From Oscillospiraceae bacterium (lineage in GTDB: Bacteria > Bacillota > Clostridia > Oscillospirales > Oscillospiraceae): a stretch of 64,000 nt of DNA. Where the stretch lies: the NCBI GenBank assembly GCA_902802045.1, contig CADCKQ010000003.1, forward strand, positions 186,001-250,000. Reading direction: 5' to 3'. The first letter of the stretch is position 1. Each line of letters begins with the position of its first letter. Made by a program: the position numbers and the translations under genes. Below the pieces are notes generated by a model. The model was not told where the DNA came from. It saw nothing but the letters and a program-made list of their open reading frames with translations, and ran no database searches. Shown here one piece after another: positions 24,327 to 32,782 of this stretch.

Positions 24327-24376
24327 GTCATGTATCCTACTACATGACGCTGCGTAACAAGCAATATCTTACGCAG
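24327..24376 (-). promoter_or_regulatory. MerR-type promoter with two dyads
   Basis: Minus strand TTGCTT (24359-24364), 19-base spacer, TAGGAT (24334-24339). The long spacer is the hallmark of promoters that MerR proteins activate by twisting DNA. Inverted repeats GTCATGTA/TACATGAC (24327-24334, 24341-24348) and CTGCGTAA/TTACGCAG (24350-24357, 24369-24376) cover the -10 and -35 boxes. Confidence 0.65.
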
Positions 24377-24428
24377 GGGGATTTTTTAAAATGGGCTGAT
24401 GTTTTCAGTTTATCAAAGATTCAGTCAT

Positions 24429-24460
24429 AAAAAAACCCGGAAACCGATGGTTCCGGGGCT
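24429..24460 (-). terminator. rplM-rpsI terminator
   Basis: Stem CCCGGAA(A)CC/GGTTCCGGG (24436-24445, 24449-24457) followed on the minus strand by seven T. Confidence 0.85.
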
Positions 24461-24482
24461 TTTTGATTGTTTGAGGCTTCGA

Positions 24483-24893
24483 TCAGCGCTTGCTGAACTG
24501 CGGAGCACGACGTGCGGCTTTGAGGCCGTACTTTTTACGCTCTTTCATTCTCGGATCGCGTGTGAGGAAGCCTGCGGCCTTGAGTGCCGGTCTGTAGCTC
24601 TCATCGACTGCGAGAAGAGCTCTTGCAATGCCGTGGCGAATGGCACCGGCCTGTCCGGAAACACCGCCGCCTGAGACTGTAGCTTCGATATCCACCTTGC
24701 CGAGAGTGTTGGTGGTGACCAGAGGCTGACGGACTATGAGCTTCAGTGTCTCAAGACCGAAGTACTCGTCAATGTCTCTGCCGTTGATCGTGATAACGCC
24801 TGTTCCGTTGGGAATGAGATGTATACGGGCTATGGAGGACTTTCTGCGTCCAGTGCCGTACATGTAAGGTCTCTTGGTCTTATAGGTTGCCAT
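24483..24893 (-). CDS. rpsI: 30S ribosomal protein S9
   Basis: 136 residues. [14 protein letters not shown] at the start, the conserved [19 protein letters not shown] in the middle and the universal tail RRAPQFSKR, whose last residues contact P-site tRNA. It forms the usual rplM-rpsI operon, with a gap of 16 bases that contains GGAGG. Confidence 0.97.
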   Translation of the reverse strand: MATYKTKRPYMYGTGRRKSSIARIHLIPNGTGVITINGRDIDEYFGLETLKLIVRQPLVTTNTLGKVDIEATVSGGGVSGQAGAIRHGIARALLAVDESYRPALKAAGFLTRDPRMKERKKYGLKAARRAPQFSKR

Positions 24894-24909
24894 TATCTAT
24901 TTCCTCCTC

Positions 24910-25338
24910 TCAGCGGTCCCAGACTTCAGGCTTCTGAGCCTGGTGGGTGTGTTCTGCTCCTGCGAAGATGCGGAGCCTCTTGAGCTGCCATCTTGCTATC
25001 TTGTTCTTTTGGAGCATTCCCTTGACTGCAAGTTCCATCGCCTTCTCGGGCTTCTTCTCCATAAGAGTCTTGTACTGTGTCTCGTGAAGTCCGCCGGGAT
25101 ATCCGCTGTGTGTGCGGTAATACTTCTGCTCGAGCTTCTTGCCGGTCAGGACTGCGTCTTTCGCGTTGATGATGATTACATAGTCTCCGCAGTCGACATG
25201 CGGGGTATAATCGGTCTTGAGTTTGCCGCGAAGAAGATCTGCGGCTTTAACTGCGGTCTCGCCCATGGGCTTTCCCGCTGCATCAAGGATGTACCATTTT
25301 CTGGTGACCTGCTCCTTGGTAAGCATTGTCGTGGACAT
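24910..25338 (-). CDS. rplM: 50S ribosomal protein L13
   Basis: 142 residues. RKWYILDAAGKPMGETAVKAADLLRG near the start and YRTHSGYPGGLHE in the middle are L13 signatures. L13 is an early assembly protein of the large subunit that contacts 23S rRNA. First gene of the operon, preceded by GGAGG, a structured leader and a consensus promoter. Confidence 0.97.
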   Translation of the reverse strand: MSTTMLTKEQVTRKWYILDAAGKPMGETAVKAADLLRGKLKTDYTPHVDCGDYVIIINAKDAVLTGKKLEQKYYRTHSGYPGGLHETQYKTLMEKKPEKAMELAVKGMLQKNKIARWQLKRLRIFAGAEHTHQAQKPEVWDR

Positions 25339-25380
25339 TGAGTTTCCTCCGTATAGAAATTAAATATTTTGACAAAATAT

Positions 25381-25414
25381 GGCTTCGCGGTTAGACTGTA
25401 TCTCGCAAAGCGCC
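25381..25414 (-). ncRNA. rplM leader hairpin (L13-leader-like)
   Basis: The minus-strand transcript begins near the helix GGC (25412-25414) with GCC (25381-25383), continued by TTTGCG pairing with CGCGAA across a GC bulge. Position and size fit the Firmicutes L13 leader, at which L13 is thought to act on its own mRNA. I cannot confirm the family match without a covariance search. Confidence 0.5.
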
Positions 25415-25419
25415 TTATT

Positions 25420-25448
25420 TTTATACCACAGTGCATTTCAGGTGTCAA
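25420..25448 (-). promoter_or_regulatory. Sigma-A promoter of rplM-rpsI
   Basis: Minus strand TTGACA (25443-25448), 17-base spacer, TATAAA (25420-25425). Confidence 0.8.
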
Positions 25449-25535
25449 TCAGTTTTTTGTATTACAGGCGTTTTACTCCAAAATCCTCTTAATTGCTCTG
25501 AAATGCTCCGGATTTCTCTATTTGGTTTTTAAAAA

Positions 25536-26294
25536 ATGGAACTTAACGCTGAAAAAATAAAGATCCTCAATGACTTTACAGGCGCTGTCCGCCGCGCGGT
25601 GGACGACTACTCAATGATCGGAGAGGGCGAGACCGTAGCCGTCGGAGTGAGCGGAGGCAAGGACAGCATGCTTCTTCTGCTGGCGCTCAACCATCTCAGG
25701 ACATATTACCCGAAGCATTTCGATCTTGAGGCGATAACGATAGAGCTCGGCTTTGAGGGCATGGATTTTGCTCCGGTACGCGAGATGTGCGATTCCCTGT
25801 CCATTCCCTATACCTGCCTGAAGACCGACATAAAGGAAGTCGTCTTCGACATCCGCAAGGAGGACAACCCCTGCTCCCTGTGCGCGAAGATGAGGCGCGG
25901 AGCCATAAACTCTGCGATAACGGAAAAAGGGATCAGAAAACTTGCTCTCGGTCACCATTTCGACGACGCCGTCGAGACCTTCATGATGTCTCTTCTCTTT
26001 GAGGGCAGGATCACCTGCTTCAGGCCGGTCACCTTCCTCGACAGGAGCGGGGTCACCCAGATAAGGCCTCTCATCTATGCCGGAGAGCTCAGGATAAGCA
26101 ATACTGCCGACGCGCTGGGCCTTCCGATCGTCGAAAACCCCTGCCCCGAGGACAAGGCTAGCAAAAGATGGGAAATAAAACAGATGCTCAGGGACATGTC
26201 CCGAGATTATCCCGACATGAGATCCAAGATATTCGGCGCCATGCAGCGCATGCCGCTTCCCGGCTGGGAAAGGGATGGTGGAAACAATGTATAA
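25536..26294 (+). CDS. ttcA: TtcA-like tRNA 2-thiocytidine synthetase
   Basis: 252 residues. The PP-loop is SGGKDSMLLL (about 39-48). It is followed by a C-x-x-C motif in NPCSLCAKMRRG and a later cysteine in ENPCPEDKASKR, the set used by TtcA enzymes to hold an iron-sulfur cluster and activate cytidine 32 of tRNA with ATP. LGHHFDDAVETF is also typical. TtcA-like and related TtuA-like proteins are close, so the exact nucleoside is not certain. No clear Shine-Dalgarno site precedes the ATG. Its 3' end overlaps rarA. Confidence 0.8.
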   Translation: MELNAEKIKILNDFTGAVRRAVDDYSMIGEGETVAVGVSGGKDSMLLLLALNHLRTYYPKHFDLEAITIELGFEGMDFAPVREMCDSLSIPYTCLKTDIKEVVFDIRKEDNPCSLCAKMRRGAINSAITEKGIRKLALGHHFDDAVETFMMSLLFEGRITCFRPVTFLDRSGVTQIRPLIYAGELRISNTADALGLPIVENPCPEDKASKRWEIKQMLRDMSRDYPDMRSKIFGAMQRMPLPGWERDGGNNV

Positions 26295-27552
26295 ACCTCT
26301 TGCAGATGAGATAAGGCCCAGAGAGCTCAGCGATGTCGTTGGCCAGCAGCATATACTGGGCGAAAGCGGGCTCTTGAGAAGGATAGTCGAGAGCGGCCAG
26401 ATTCCGAACATGATATTCTACGGCCCTTCCGGCACGGGCAAAACGACAGTCGCCCGCATCATAGCTGAAAAGACCAACCGCACCCTGAGAAAGCTCAATG
26501 CCACGACTGCGGGTATCGCGGATATCAAGCTCATAATCTCCGAACTCGACACTCTCCTGACCCCCGGCGGAGTCCTGCTCTATCTCGATGAGATCCAGTA
26601 CTTCAACAAGAAACAGCAGCAGAGCCTGCTCGAGTTTATCGAAGACGGCCGTATCACCCTGATCGCCTCCACGACAGAGAATCCCTATTTCTGCGTTTTC
26701 AACGCTATACTCTCCCGGAGCACGGTATTCGAGTTCAAGCCCGTCAGTGCCGGGGACGCCGAGATCGCCGTCTCCCGCGCGATCGCTATAAAGACCAAAG
26801 ACCTTGAGGAGCAGTATGAGCTTGAGGACGGGGTCGTAAAGTATATCTCCCAGAGCTGCGGCGGCGACGTCAGAAAGGCCATGAACAGTGTGGAGCTGCT
26901 CTTCAACGCCGCGGAGGAGAAAGACGGGAAAAAGCATATAAGCCTTGAGGACGCGAAGACAGTCTCCCAAAAGAGCGCCATGCGCTATGACCGGGACGGG
27001 GACGAGCATTTCGATATTCTCTCCGCCCTCATGAAATCCCTGAGGGGCTCTGACCCGGACGCTGCTCTGCACTATCTCGCCAGAGCCTGCGAGACGGGCG
27101 ACCTCACGGGCATTTGCAGAAGGATACTCTGCTCCGCCAGCGAGGATATCGGGATGGCCTATCCCATGGCTGTCCCAATAGTCAAAGCCTGCGTCGATTC
27201 CGCGCTCCAGCTCGGCCTGCCCGAGGCCAGGCTCCCTCTCGCGGAGGCCTGTGTCCTTCTCGCCACCTCTCCGAAATCCAATTCTGTCGTAATGGCAATA
27301 GACAGCGCCCTTTCGGATGTCCGCGCCGGAAAAGCGGGGCCGATCCCCAGAGAGCTCCAGAACGTCCACGCAGACGGGACAGGCTTTGAGCGTGAACAGG
27401 GCTACCTCTATCCCCACGACTTCCCGAACCATTGGGTCAAACAGCAGTATCTTCCGGACGAACTAAGGAACGCGAGATACTACGAATACGGGGACAACAA
27501 GACCGAACAGGCGGCAAAAGCCTACTGGGATAAAATAAAGAACGGCAAATAA
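26287..27552 (+). CDS. rarA: Replication-associated recombination protein A (AAA+ ATPase)
   Basis: 421 residues. Walker A is GPSGTGKTT, Walker B is LYLDEIQYF, sensor 1 is IASTTENPYF, and the C-terminal MgsA tetramerisation domain includes GHNHWVKQQY-like ending HDFPNHWVKQQYLPDELR. RarA/MgsA acts at stalled replication forks with SSB and RecA. I choose the ATG at 26287, which overlaps the ttcA stop region and has GGTGG upstream; an ATG four codons earlier is also possible. It is cotranscribed with ttcA. Confidence 0.92.
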   Translation: MYKPLADEIRPRELSDVVGQQHILGESGLLRRIVESGQIPNMIFYGPSGTGKTTVARIIAEKTNRTLRKLNATTAGIADIKLIISELDTLLTPGGVLLYLDEIQYFNKKQQQSLLEFIEDGRITLIASTTENPYFCVFNAILSRSTVFEFKPVSAGDAEIAVSRAIAIKTKDLEEQYELEDGVVKYISQSCGGDVRKAMNSVELLFNAAEEKDGKKHISLEDAKTVSQKSAMRYDRDGDEHFDILSALMKSLRGSDPDAALHYLARACETGDLTGICRRILCSASEDIGMAYPMAVPIVKACVDSALQLGLPEARLPLAEACVLLATSPKSNSVVMAIDSALSDVRAGKAGPIPRELQNVHADGTGFEREQGYLYPHDFPNHWVKQQYLPDELRNARYYEYGDNKTEQAAKAYWDKIKNGK

Positions 27553-27562
27553 TGCCCATACA

Positions 27563-27590
27563 AAAACCCTCCGGGAACCCGGAGGGTTTT
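27563..27590. terminator. Bidirectional terminator between rarA and rplL
   Basis: Stem AAAACCCTCCGGG/CCCGGAGGGTTTT with a two-base loop; U-runs are available on both strands. rarA and rplL converge on it. Confidence 0.9.
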
Positions 27591-27614
27591 CTGTCTGTGT
27601 AATTGAAAAATAAA

Positions 27615-27989
27615 TTACTTGAGTTCGACTTTTGCGCCGACTGCCTCGAGCTGTGCTTTGAGGGCTTCTGCATCGTCCTTGGAGATGCCTTCCTTGATCT
27701 TTGCAGGAACGCCTTCGACGAGTGCTTTTGCATCTGCGAGGCCGAGACCAGTGATGCCGCGGACTTCCTTGATGACCTTGATCTTCTCTGAGCCGAAGTC
27801 TGTCATAACGACGTCGAACTCGGTCTTCTCTTCGACTGCTTCAACTGCCGTGCCTGCTGCAGGGCCTGCTGCAACTGCTGCTGCGGATACGCCGAATGTC
27901 TCCTCAAGTGCGTGTACGAGCTCGGAAAGCTCCAGTACGGAAAGGGCCTTGATCTCCTCGATCATAGCGGTTACTTTTTCGCTTGCCAT
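27615..27989 (-). CDS. rplL: 50S ribosomal protein L7/L12
   Basis: 124 residues. The N-terminal dimer helix ends at about residue 35, followed by an Ala/Gly hinge ([11 protein letters not shown]), and the globular domain has [21 protein letters not shown] and [13 protein letters not shown]. It recruits translation GTPases to the ribosome stalk. It lies 42 bases after rplJ and is read with it. Confidence 0.97.
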   Translation of the reverse strand: MASEKVTAMIEEIKALSVLELSELVHALEETFGVSAAAVAAGPAAGTAVEAVEEKTEFDVVMTDFGSEKIKVIKEVRGITGLGLADAKALVEGVPAKIKEGISKDDAEALKAQLEAVGAKVELK

Positions 27990-28031
27990 TTTAAATTTCT
28001 CCTTAATTCTTTAAATTAGTTTTTGCGGAAA

Positions 28032-28562
28032 TCATTCCGCTGCTTCTGCGGGAGCTTCAAGTGCTCCGCCTTTTTGCTCCAGGATCTGTCCCAGGCATAC
28101 GGCCAGGGCTGTGATGGGAGCGAGCATCGTCCCGAGGACCTTGCTGTACAGGGCTTCCTTGCTTCCGAGAGTGGAGAGCTCGGCAACTGCGTCCGGGGAA
28201 AGGATCTCTCCGTCCATGTACGCCGCTTTGACGTTGAAACGGTCGCCGAGCTTCTTGGAGTAGTCGGCAATAATCCTGAAAGGTGCTATTGCATCCTCTG
28301 CGCTGGTTGCAAGAGATGTGGTTCCGTTGAGGATATCCTCGAGGCCCTTCATGTCGAGCTTGTCCAGTGCTTTGGCTGCCAGTGTGTTCTTGATGACAGT
28401 GTACTCGACTCCGCTCTTGCGCATCTCGGTCCTGAGCGCCGTGTCTTCGAGAACAGTGATTCCCCTGTAGTCTACGAAAACGCCGGACTCCGACTTTTTG
28501 ATACGCTCGGCAAGTGCTTCCACTATCGCCTGTTTCTCACTGAGAACCTTTGCGTTTGGCAT
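28032..28562 (-). CDS. rplJ: 50S ribosomal protein L10
   Basis: 176 residues. It begins MPNAKVLSEKQAIVEALAERI and has FVDYRGITVLEDTALRTEMRKSGVEYTVIKNTLAAKAL, the rRNA-binding core; the C-terminal helix binds L7/L12 dimers. AGGTG precedes the ATG. Its leader carries the recognisable L10-binding RNA and an attenuator, so excess L10-L12 complex should stop transcription of rplJ-rplL. Confidence 0.97.
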   Translation of the reverse strand: MPNAKVLSEKQAIVEALAERIKKSESGVFVDYRGITVLEDTALRTEMRKSGVEYTVIKNTLAAKALDKLDMKGLEDILNGTTSLATSAEDAIAPFRIIADYSKKLGDRFNVKAAYMDGEILSPDAVAELSTLGSKEALYSKVLGTMLAPITALAVCLGQILEQKGGALEAPAEAAE

Positions 28563-28600
28563 GTGTGTTTTTCACCTCCGCGTGTAACATTCTACGCTCT

Positions 28601-28708
28601 CAAAGAAAAGTGCCTCTGTGTCCGAAGACGCAAAGGCACATCAATATCATTAAAATGATGTCCTCGGCAGGATTTACGGAAATCTTCCACCTGCTGTCTC
28701 AGGAGCGC
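28601..28708 (-). ncRNA. L10 leader RNA with attenuator
   Basis: The minus strand reads CTGAGACAGCAGGTGGAAG and then AAATCCTGCCGAGGAC, which is the conserved kink-turn and receptor part of L10 leaders. A hairpin at 28610-28639 (GTGCCTTTGCGTC, loop TTCG, GACACAGAGGCAC) is followed by TTTTCTTT, an intrinsic terminator upstream of the rplJ ribosome site. Binding of L10 favours termination in this family. Confidence 0.85.
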
Positions 28709-28714
28709 TCAAGT

Positions 28715-28743
28715 AATATATCCCACCGCGCTCCTTTTGTCAA
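28715..28743 (-). promoter_or_regulatory. Sigma-A promoter of rplJ-rplL
   Basis: Minus strand TTGACA (28738-28743), 17-base spacer, TATATT (28715-28720). It lies within eight bases of the TRAP gene stop. Confidence 0.8.
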
Positions 28744-28750
28744 GGCTTTT

Positions 28751-30670
28751 TTATGCTGTGGCCGCTTCTTTTTTTGAAGAAAGATACTGGATCGCTATGA
28801 CTGCTCCGACAACGACGATGCCCGCAATGTCCGTGACCGTTGTCGGGTACATGAGCATGAGTCCGCCTGCCGCCATCAGAATGCGGAGGACCGGGTTTAT
28901 CGTCTTGTACAGATACCCGTTTACTCCGGACGCGACTCCGAAGAGTCCGATTATCGATGTGATGCAGATCTGGACCACGTCAAAGGCCGTCGCGTCAATA
29001 AAGAGCATTGAGGGATCCATGGCAAAGATATACGGAACGATGAAAGCCGCTATCGCCAGCTTTGTGGCGTTGACGCCGGTCTTCATCGGATTTCCCTTGG
29101 CTATGGCCGAGCCCGCGTAGGCCGCGAGCGCCACCGGCGGGGTGATATCCGCGACTATTCCGAAATAGAACACAAAGAAGTGCGCCGCCATCATCGGCAC
29201 GCCCATCTTGACCAGAATAGGCGCGCAGGTCGAGGCCATGATGCAGTAGTTCGCGGTCGTGGGAACTCCCATGCCGAGGATTATGCAGCAGACCATGGTC
29301 ATCATGAGCGCGATTATCAGATGTCCGCCCGAGGCCCTTATGATCCCGGAAATGAGCATCGACGCAAGCCCCGTGACCGTTATGCAGCCCGCGATTATGC
29401 CCGCGATCGCGCAGGCGACCGCCACCGTTATCGTGCTCTTTCCGCCGGCCGCCATGGCCTCGATAAAGCGCTTCGTAGTTATGCGGTTTTCTTTGTCGAA
29501 GAGGCTCACGAAGATGGCGATGATGATCGCCACGGAGGCCGAGAACTGCATGGTCCTCGTGTTGCTGGCGACCAGCCAGACGAGGATCACAAGCGGCAGG
29601 AGCAGATACATCTTCTTCAGGAACTCGATCCAGGGGGCCTGCTCCGAGCGCTCGACGCCCTTGAGTTTCTTCTTCTTCGCCTCAAGATGGACCGCTATGA
29701 AGATGCCCGTGAAATACAATACCGCCGGAAGTATCGCCGTGAGTGCGATCTTGCCGTAGGACTGCCCTATGTAATCGCACATCAGGAAAGCGGCGGCTCC
29801 CATGATCGGCGGCATTATCTGTCCTCCGGTGGAGGCGGCGGCTTCGACGGCTCCGGCGAAGTCCGGGTCGTAGCCGGTCTTCTTCATCATGGGGATCGTG
29901 ACGCTTCCCGTCGTGACCGTATTGCCGACTGAGGAGCCGGAGACCATTCCGCAGAGCGCGGAGGAGATGACCGCGACCTTGGCAGGCCCGCCGGCGGAGG
30001 CTCCCGCGATCTTGTTCGCGAGCTCGATGAAGAAGGCGGAGATGCCCGTCCTCTCCAGGAAGGCTCCGAACACCACGAAGACCACGATGAACTTCGCGCA
30101 GACCTGTGCGGGAGTTCCGAAAACGCCGTTGGTCGTGTAGAAAAGCGTATGAAGGACCTGGTATAGGTTCTTGCCGGAAGCAAAAGTGTATATGACCAGC
30201 GCCCCCGCCACGCAGAGGATTGGCACGCCGACACATCTTCTGCAGAGCTCGATGAGGCTCAAAATTGCGACAAGCCCGACCGCCGCCAGAAACGGAGTCA
30301 TCTTCGCGCTGCTGGAGAGCGTCATGACCAGGCTGTCGTAGCGGAAATAGTAGATCAGAAAACTCGCAAAGCCCGCGAGCATGATAACGACATCATACCA
30401 GGGCATGCTGTTAGGCCTGACATGCTTCTTCGAGGCCGGGTAGTTCAGAAATCCCATGAGCACCACCAGCCCGAGAAACAGGGTCAGCCTCTTCTCGAGA
30501 GCCGCCCGCGAGAAGAGCGTCGCCAGAATGCAGTAGGCCGAGAATACCGCCATGACGCAGTTGACTGCAGTCAGCCACTTTCCCTCCCAGATGCGGGTGT
30601 TGGACTCGAGATCATATTTTTTCATGACCTCGTTCAGATCTTCATTTGTTATGATATTTTCTTCCGACAA
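28751..30670 (-). CDS. TRAP transporter fused permease (4TM plus 12TM)
   Basis: 639 residues. The first 180 residues carry four helices that match the small DctQ subunit. The rest is the large DctM-type subunit, with conserved stretches such as ALCGMVSGSSVGNTVTTGSVTIPMMK, AASTGGQIMPPIMGAAAFLM and GMGVPTTANYCIMAST. Fused permeases of this kind work with TAXI-type binding proteins in the inner membrane and move organic acids or similar compounds with a sodium or proton gradient. The binding protein gene lies 93 bases upstream. Substrate unknown. Confidence 0.92.
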   Translation of the reverse strand: MSEENIITNEDLNEVMKKYDLESNTRIWEGKWLTAVNCVMAVFSAYCILATLFSRAALEKRLTLFLGLVVLMGFLNYPASKKHVRPNSMPWYDVVIMLAGFASFLIYYFRYDSLVMTLSSSAKMTPFLAAVGLVAILSLIELCRRCVGVPILCVAGALVIYTFASGKNLYQVLHTLFYTTNGVFGTPAQVCAKFIVVFVVFGAFLERTGISAFFIELANKIAGASAGGPAKVAVISSALCGMVSGSSVGNTVTTGSVTIPMMKKTGYDPDFAGAVEAAASTGGQIMPPIMGAAAFLMCDYIGQSYGKIALTAILPAVLYFTGIFIAVHLEAKKKKLKGVERSEQAPWIEFLKKMYLLLPLVILVWLVASNTRTMQFSASVAIIIAIFVSLFDKENRITTKRFIEAMAAGGKSTITVAVACAIAGIIAGCITVTGLASMLISGIIRASGGHLIIALMMTMVCCIILGMGVPTTANYCIMASTCAPILVKMGVPMMAAHFFVFYFGIVADITPPVALAAYAGSAIAKGNPMKTGVNATKLAIAAFIVPYIFAMDPSMLFIDATAFDVVQICITSIIGLFGVASGVNGYLYKTINPVLRILMAAGGLMLMYPTTVTDIAGIVVVGAVIAIQYLSSKKEAATA

Positions 30671-30763
30671 GAGAAAACACCCCTTTGCAGTAAAGCCGAA
30701 CTGCGATGCATTTTTAACGGCACCGCAGTCCGGTTGTTTTAATAGTCGTGTCCGGTTTCGGAC

Positions 30764-31717
30764 TTATTTGCCTGCTACGCTGAATCCCTGCTCAGCCAGA
30801 TATTTCACAGCGCCCGGGTGGTAAGGGACTGCCGTTACGGAAGCCGCAAACTCGAGAGAGAGCTCGTTTGCTTTGGCATGGCCCTTGGCAAGGCCTTCGA
30901 GATCGTTGAATGTCGCGGAGATGAAATCGTAGACCGCGTCCTCGGGGACATCGTCGCGTGCGATAACCACGGCGCCGACAGCAACTGTCGTGCACTCGCC
31001 TACTCCGGCGTAGGTATCGGCAGCGATAACGTTCTTGGAGTAGAACGGGGAAGCTGCCAGCAGCTTGTCTATGTGCTCGTCATCGAGGGAGACCAGATAT
31101 ACGTCCTTCGAGGTGGCGAGGTCGGTGATGGCTGCAGTGGGTGCGCCGGCAACTACGAATGCCGCGTCGATCTTGCCGTCCTTCAGGGAGTCGGCGCTGT
31201 CGCCGAAGCTCTGGTATACGGGGGAGATGTCCGCCTCTGTGAGATCGTAGGCGCCGAGCACGTCTATCGCGTTGAAGTAAACGCCGGAGCCCTGGGCTCC
31301 GATGGAGACTATCTTTCCTGCGAGGTCAGCTACCGTCTTGATGTCCGGATCGAGAGTTACTATCTGGACCTGCTCCATGTAGAGAGCCGCGACTACCGAG
31401 AAGCTGTCGACTGCTTTCTCGAAGAGTCTCTCGCCGTTGTAGGCGTAAGCCATGACGTCAGACTGTACGAAACCGAGCTGTGCGTTGCCGGCGTCCATCT
31501 CTTCGATGTTTGCCTTTGAGCCGCCGGATGTGACTGTCGTGATCTTGGTGCTCGTGTTGGACGAGACCTGCTCGCCGATCACGGAGCCGAAGCCGTAGTA
31601 TGTGCCCTGGTCACCGCCGGTCGTGAAGGTGAGGTTCGTGCCGGAAGCGCTTTTTCCGCAGGCGCAGAGCGCGAAGACCATGCAGAGGGCCAGGCAGAGC
31701 GCAAGTATTTTTTTCAT
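30764..31717 (-). CDS. TAXI-family TRAP transporter binding lipoprotein
   Basis: 317 residues from the ATG at 31717, which follows TTGGAGGAAAAC; the frame is open 96 bases further but without a ribosome site. Signal peptide MKKILALCLALCMVFALCAC with the lipidated cysteine at 20. The mature part begins with LTFTTGGDQGTYYGFGSVIG, the TAXI signature, and has GAQGSGVYFNAIDVLGAYDL and SFGDSADSLKDGKIDAAFV typical of the family. It captures the substrate at the cell surface for the fused permease. The 93-base gap to the permease gene contains GAAGAAAAT but no terminator. Confidence 0.92.
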   Translation of the reverse strand: MKKILALCLALCMVFALCACGKSASGTNLTFTTGGDQGTYYGFGSVIGEQVSSNTSTKITTVTSGGSKANIEEMDAGNAQLGFVQSDVMAYAYNGERLFEKAVDSFSVVAALYMEQVQIVTLDPDIKTVADLAGKIVSIGAQGSGVYFNAIDVLGAYDLTEADISPVYQSFGDSADSLKDGKIDAAFVVAGAPTAAITDLATSKDVYLVSLDDEHIDKLLAASPFYSKNVIAADTYAGVGECTTVAVGAVVIARDDVPEDAVYDFISATFNDLEGLAKGHAKANELSLEFAASVTAVPYHPGAVKYLAEQGFSVAGK

Positions 31718-31758
31718 CTTGTTTTCCTCCAATAGTATTGGTTTTAATGCATTGCGGA

Positions 31759-31787
31759 TTATAGCAGAGAAGCAGGGAAAATACAAG
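31759..31787 (-). promoter_or_regulatory. Sigma-A promoter of the TRAP operon
   Basis: Minus strand TTGTAT (31782-31787), 17-base spacer, TATAAT (31759-31764). Confidence 0.7.
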
Positions 31788-31871
31788 GGTTTATGCATTT
31801 TTTGTGTATTCAAAATGCATTTTGCCCTTTTCCCTGCCCCGTATTTATGGAAAATAACGAAAGTTTATTCA

Positions 31872-31909
31872 AAGAACTGCAAATTTTCCGAAAAAAACTT
31901 GCAGTTCTT
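31872..31909 (-). repeat. Eleven-base inverted repeat after rsmE
   Basis: AAGAACTGCAA (31872-31882) and TTGCAGTTCTT (31899-31909) are perfectly complementary. The 16-base loop contains a T-run on the minus strand. It may serve as the rsmE terminator, although the U-run is in the loop and not after the stem. Confidence 0.4.
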
Positions 31910-31922
31910 GGAAGTTTTATAC

Positions 31923-32657
31923 TCAGCTCAGGTTCCCGGTCTCATACATGACCGCCGTGATCGCGACCACAGGCGCCGTCTCGCACCTGTATATACGCTC
32001 GCCCATCGAGCAGACGCGAAGCGAGCAGATCCCGGCGAGCTTCGCCTCGAACTCGGCAAATCCGCCCTCGGGCCCCGTTATGATCGCGCAGGAGGAGATC
32101 TCCGCGTTCTCCTTCAGGACATCGCTCAGGCTCTCCCTCTCGCCTGTCTCGTACATGAAAAGTGCCAGGTCCTTCTTGACCGCCTCGTCGAAGACCTCGG
32201 CCAGCGTCCCGAGCCAGCGTACCTTCGGGATCATTCCCCTGCCGGACTGCTGCGCCGCCGCCTCGGAGATCGAGTTCCACCTCGCGAGCTTTTTCTCCGC
32301 GTTCTCGAGCTTTGCAACGCACCTGTCGGACCTGAAGAAGACGATCTCCTCCGCCCCGGACTCGACGCTCTTCTGAATTATATAGTCCGTCCTGTCGCTG
32401 CCCTTGGGAAGCCCGCAGTATACGCTCACCTTAACGCTCGGCTCGCCCTTGCAGGGAACGGCCTCGACCACCTCGACCTCCGCCTCCTCAGGCGTGGAGC
32501 TGACCATCCGGCATCTGTAATCGGTGCCCTGCGTATCGTTTATGATTACTTCCTCGCCGGGTCTTATGCGCAGGACTCTGATGTGCTCTGCGTCCTTGCC
32601 TCTGATTATCGCCGTGCCACCGAGGAGATTTGTCCCTGCCATGAAAAATCTCGCCAT
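31923..32657 (-). CDS. rsmE: 16S rRNA m3U1498 methyltransferase RsmE
   Basis: 244 residues. N-terminal PUA-like part MARFFMAGTNLLGGTAIIRGKDAEHIRVLR, then the SPOUT knot with ITGPEGGFAEFE and a late GERIYRCETAPVVAI, where LG-x-R-ILR-x-ETA is usual; this protein has Y-R-C instead of L-R-x, a mild deviation. It methylates U1498 of 16S rRNA. GGAGAATCGAA precedes the chosen ATG; the frame is open eight codons further. Single gene, divergent from the AAA+ gene. Confidence 0.92.
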   Translation of the reverse strand: MARFFMAGTNLLGGTAIIRGKDAEHIRVLRIRPGEEVIINDTQGTDYRCRMVSSTPEEAEVEVVEAVPCKGEPSVKVSVYCGLPKGSDRTDYIIQKSVESGAEEIVFFRSDRCVAKLENAEKKLARWNSISEAAAQQSGRGMIPKVRWLGTLAEVFDEAVKKDLALFMYETGERESLSDVLKENAEISSCAIITGPEGGFAEFEAKLAGICSLRVCSMGERIYRCETAPVVAITAVMYETGNLS

Positions 32658-32708
32658 TTCGATTCTCCGTTTCTGTCTCAATTTTTGACAATTATTGCAT
32701 ATTTCGGC

Positions 32709-32736
32709 TTGCTTTGCAACAGCTTTGGGTTATAAT
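32709..32736 (+). promoter_or_regulatory. Promoter of the AAA+ gene
   Basis: TTGCTT (32709-32714), 16-base spacer, TATAAT (32731-32736); start of transcription about 40 bases before the ATG. Confidence 0.6.
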
Positions 32737-32782
32737 AAACAGGATACGAAAATACGGAAAAGCGCCGAAAAGGAGTATTTGC

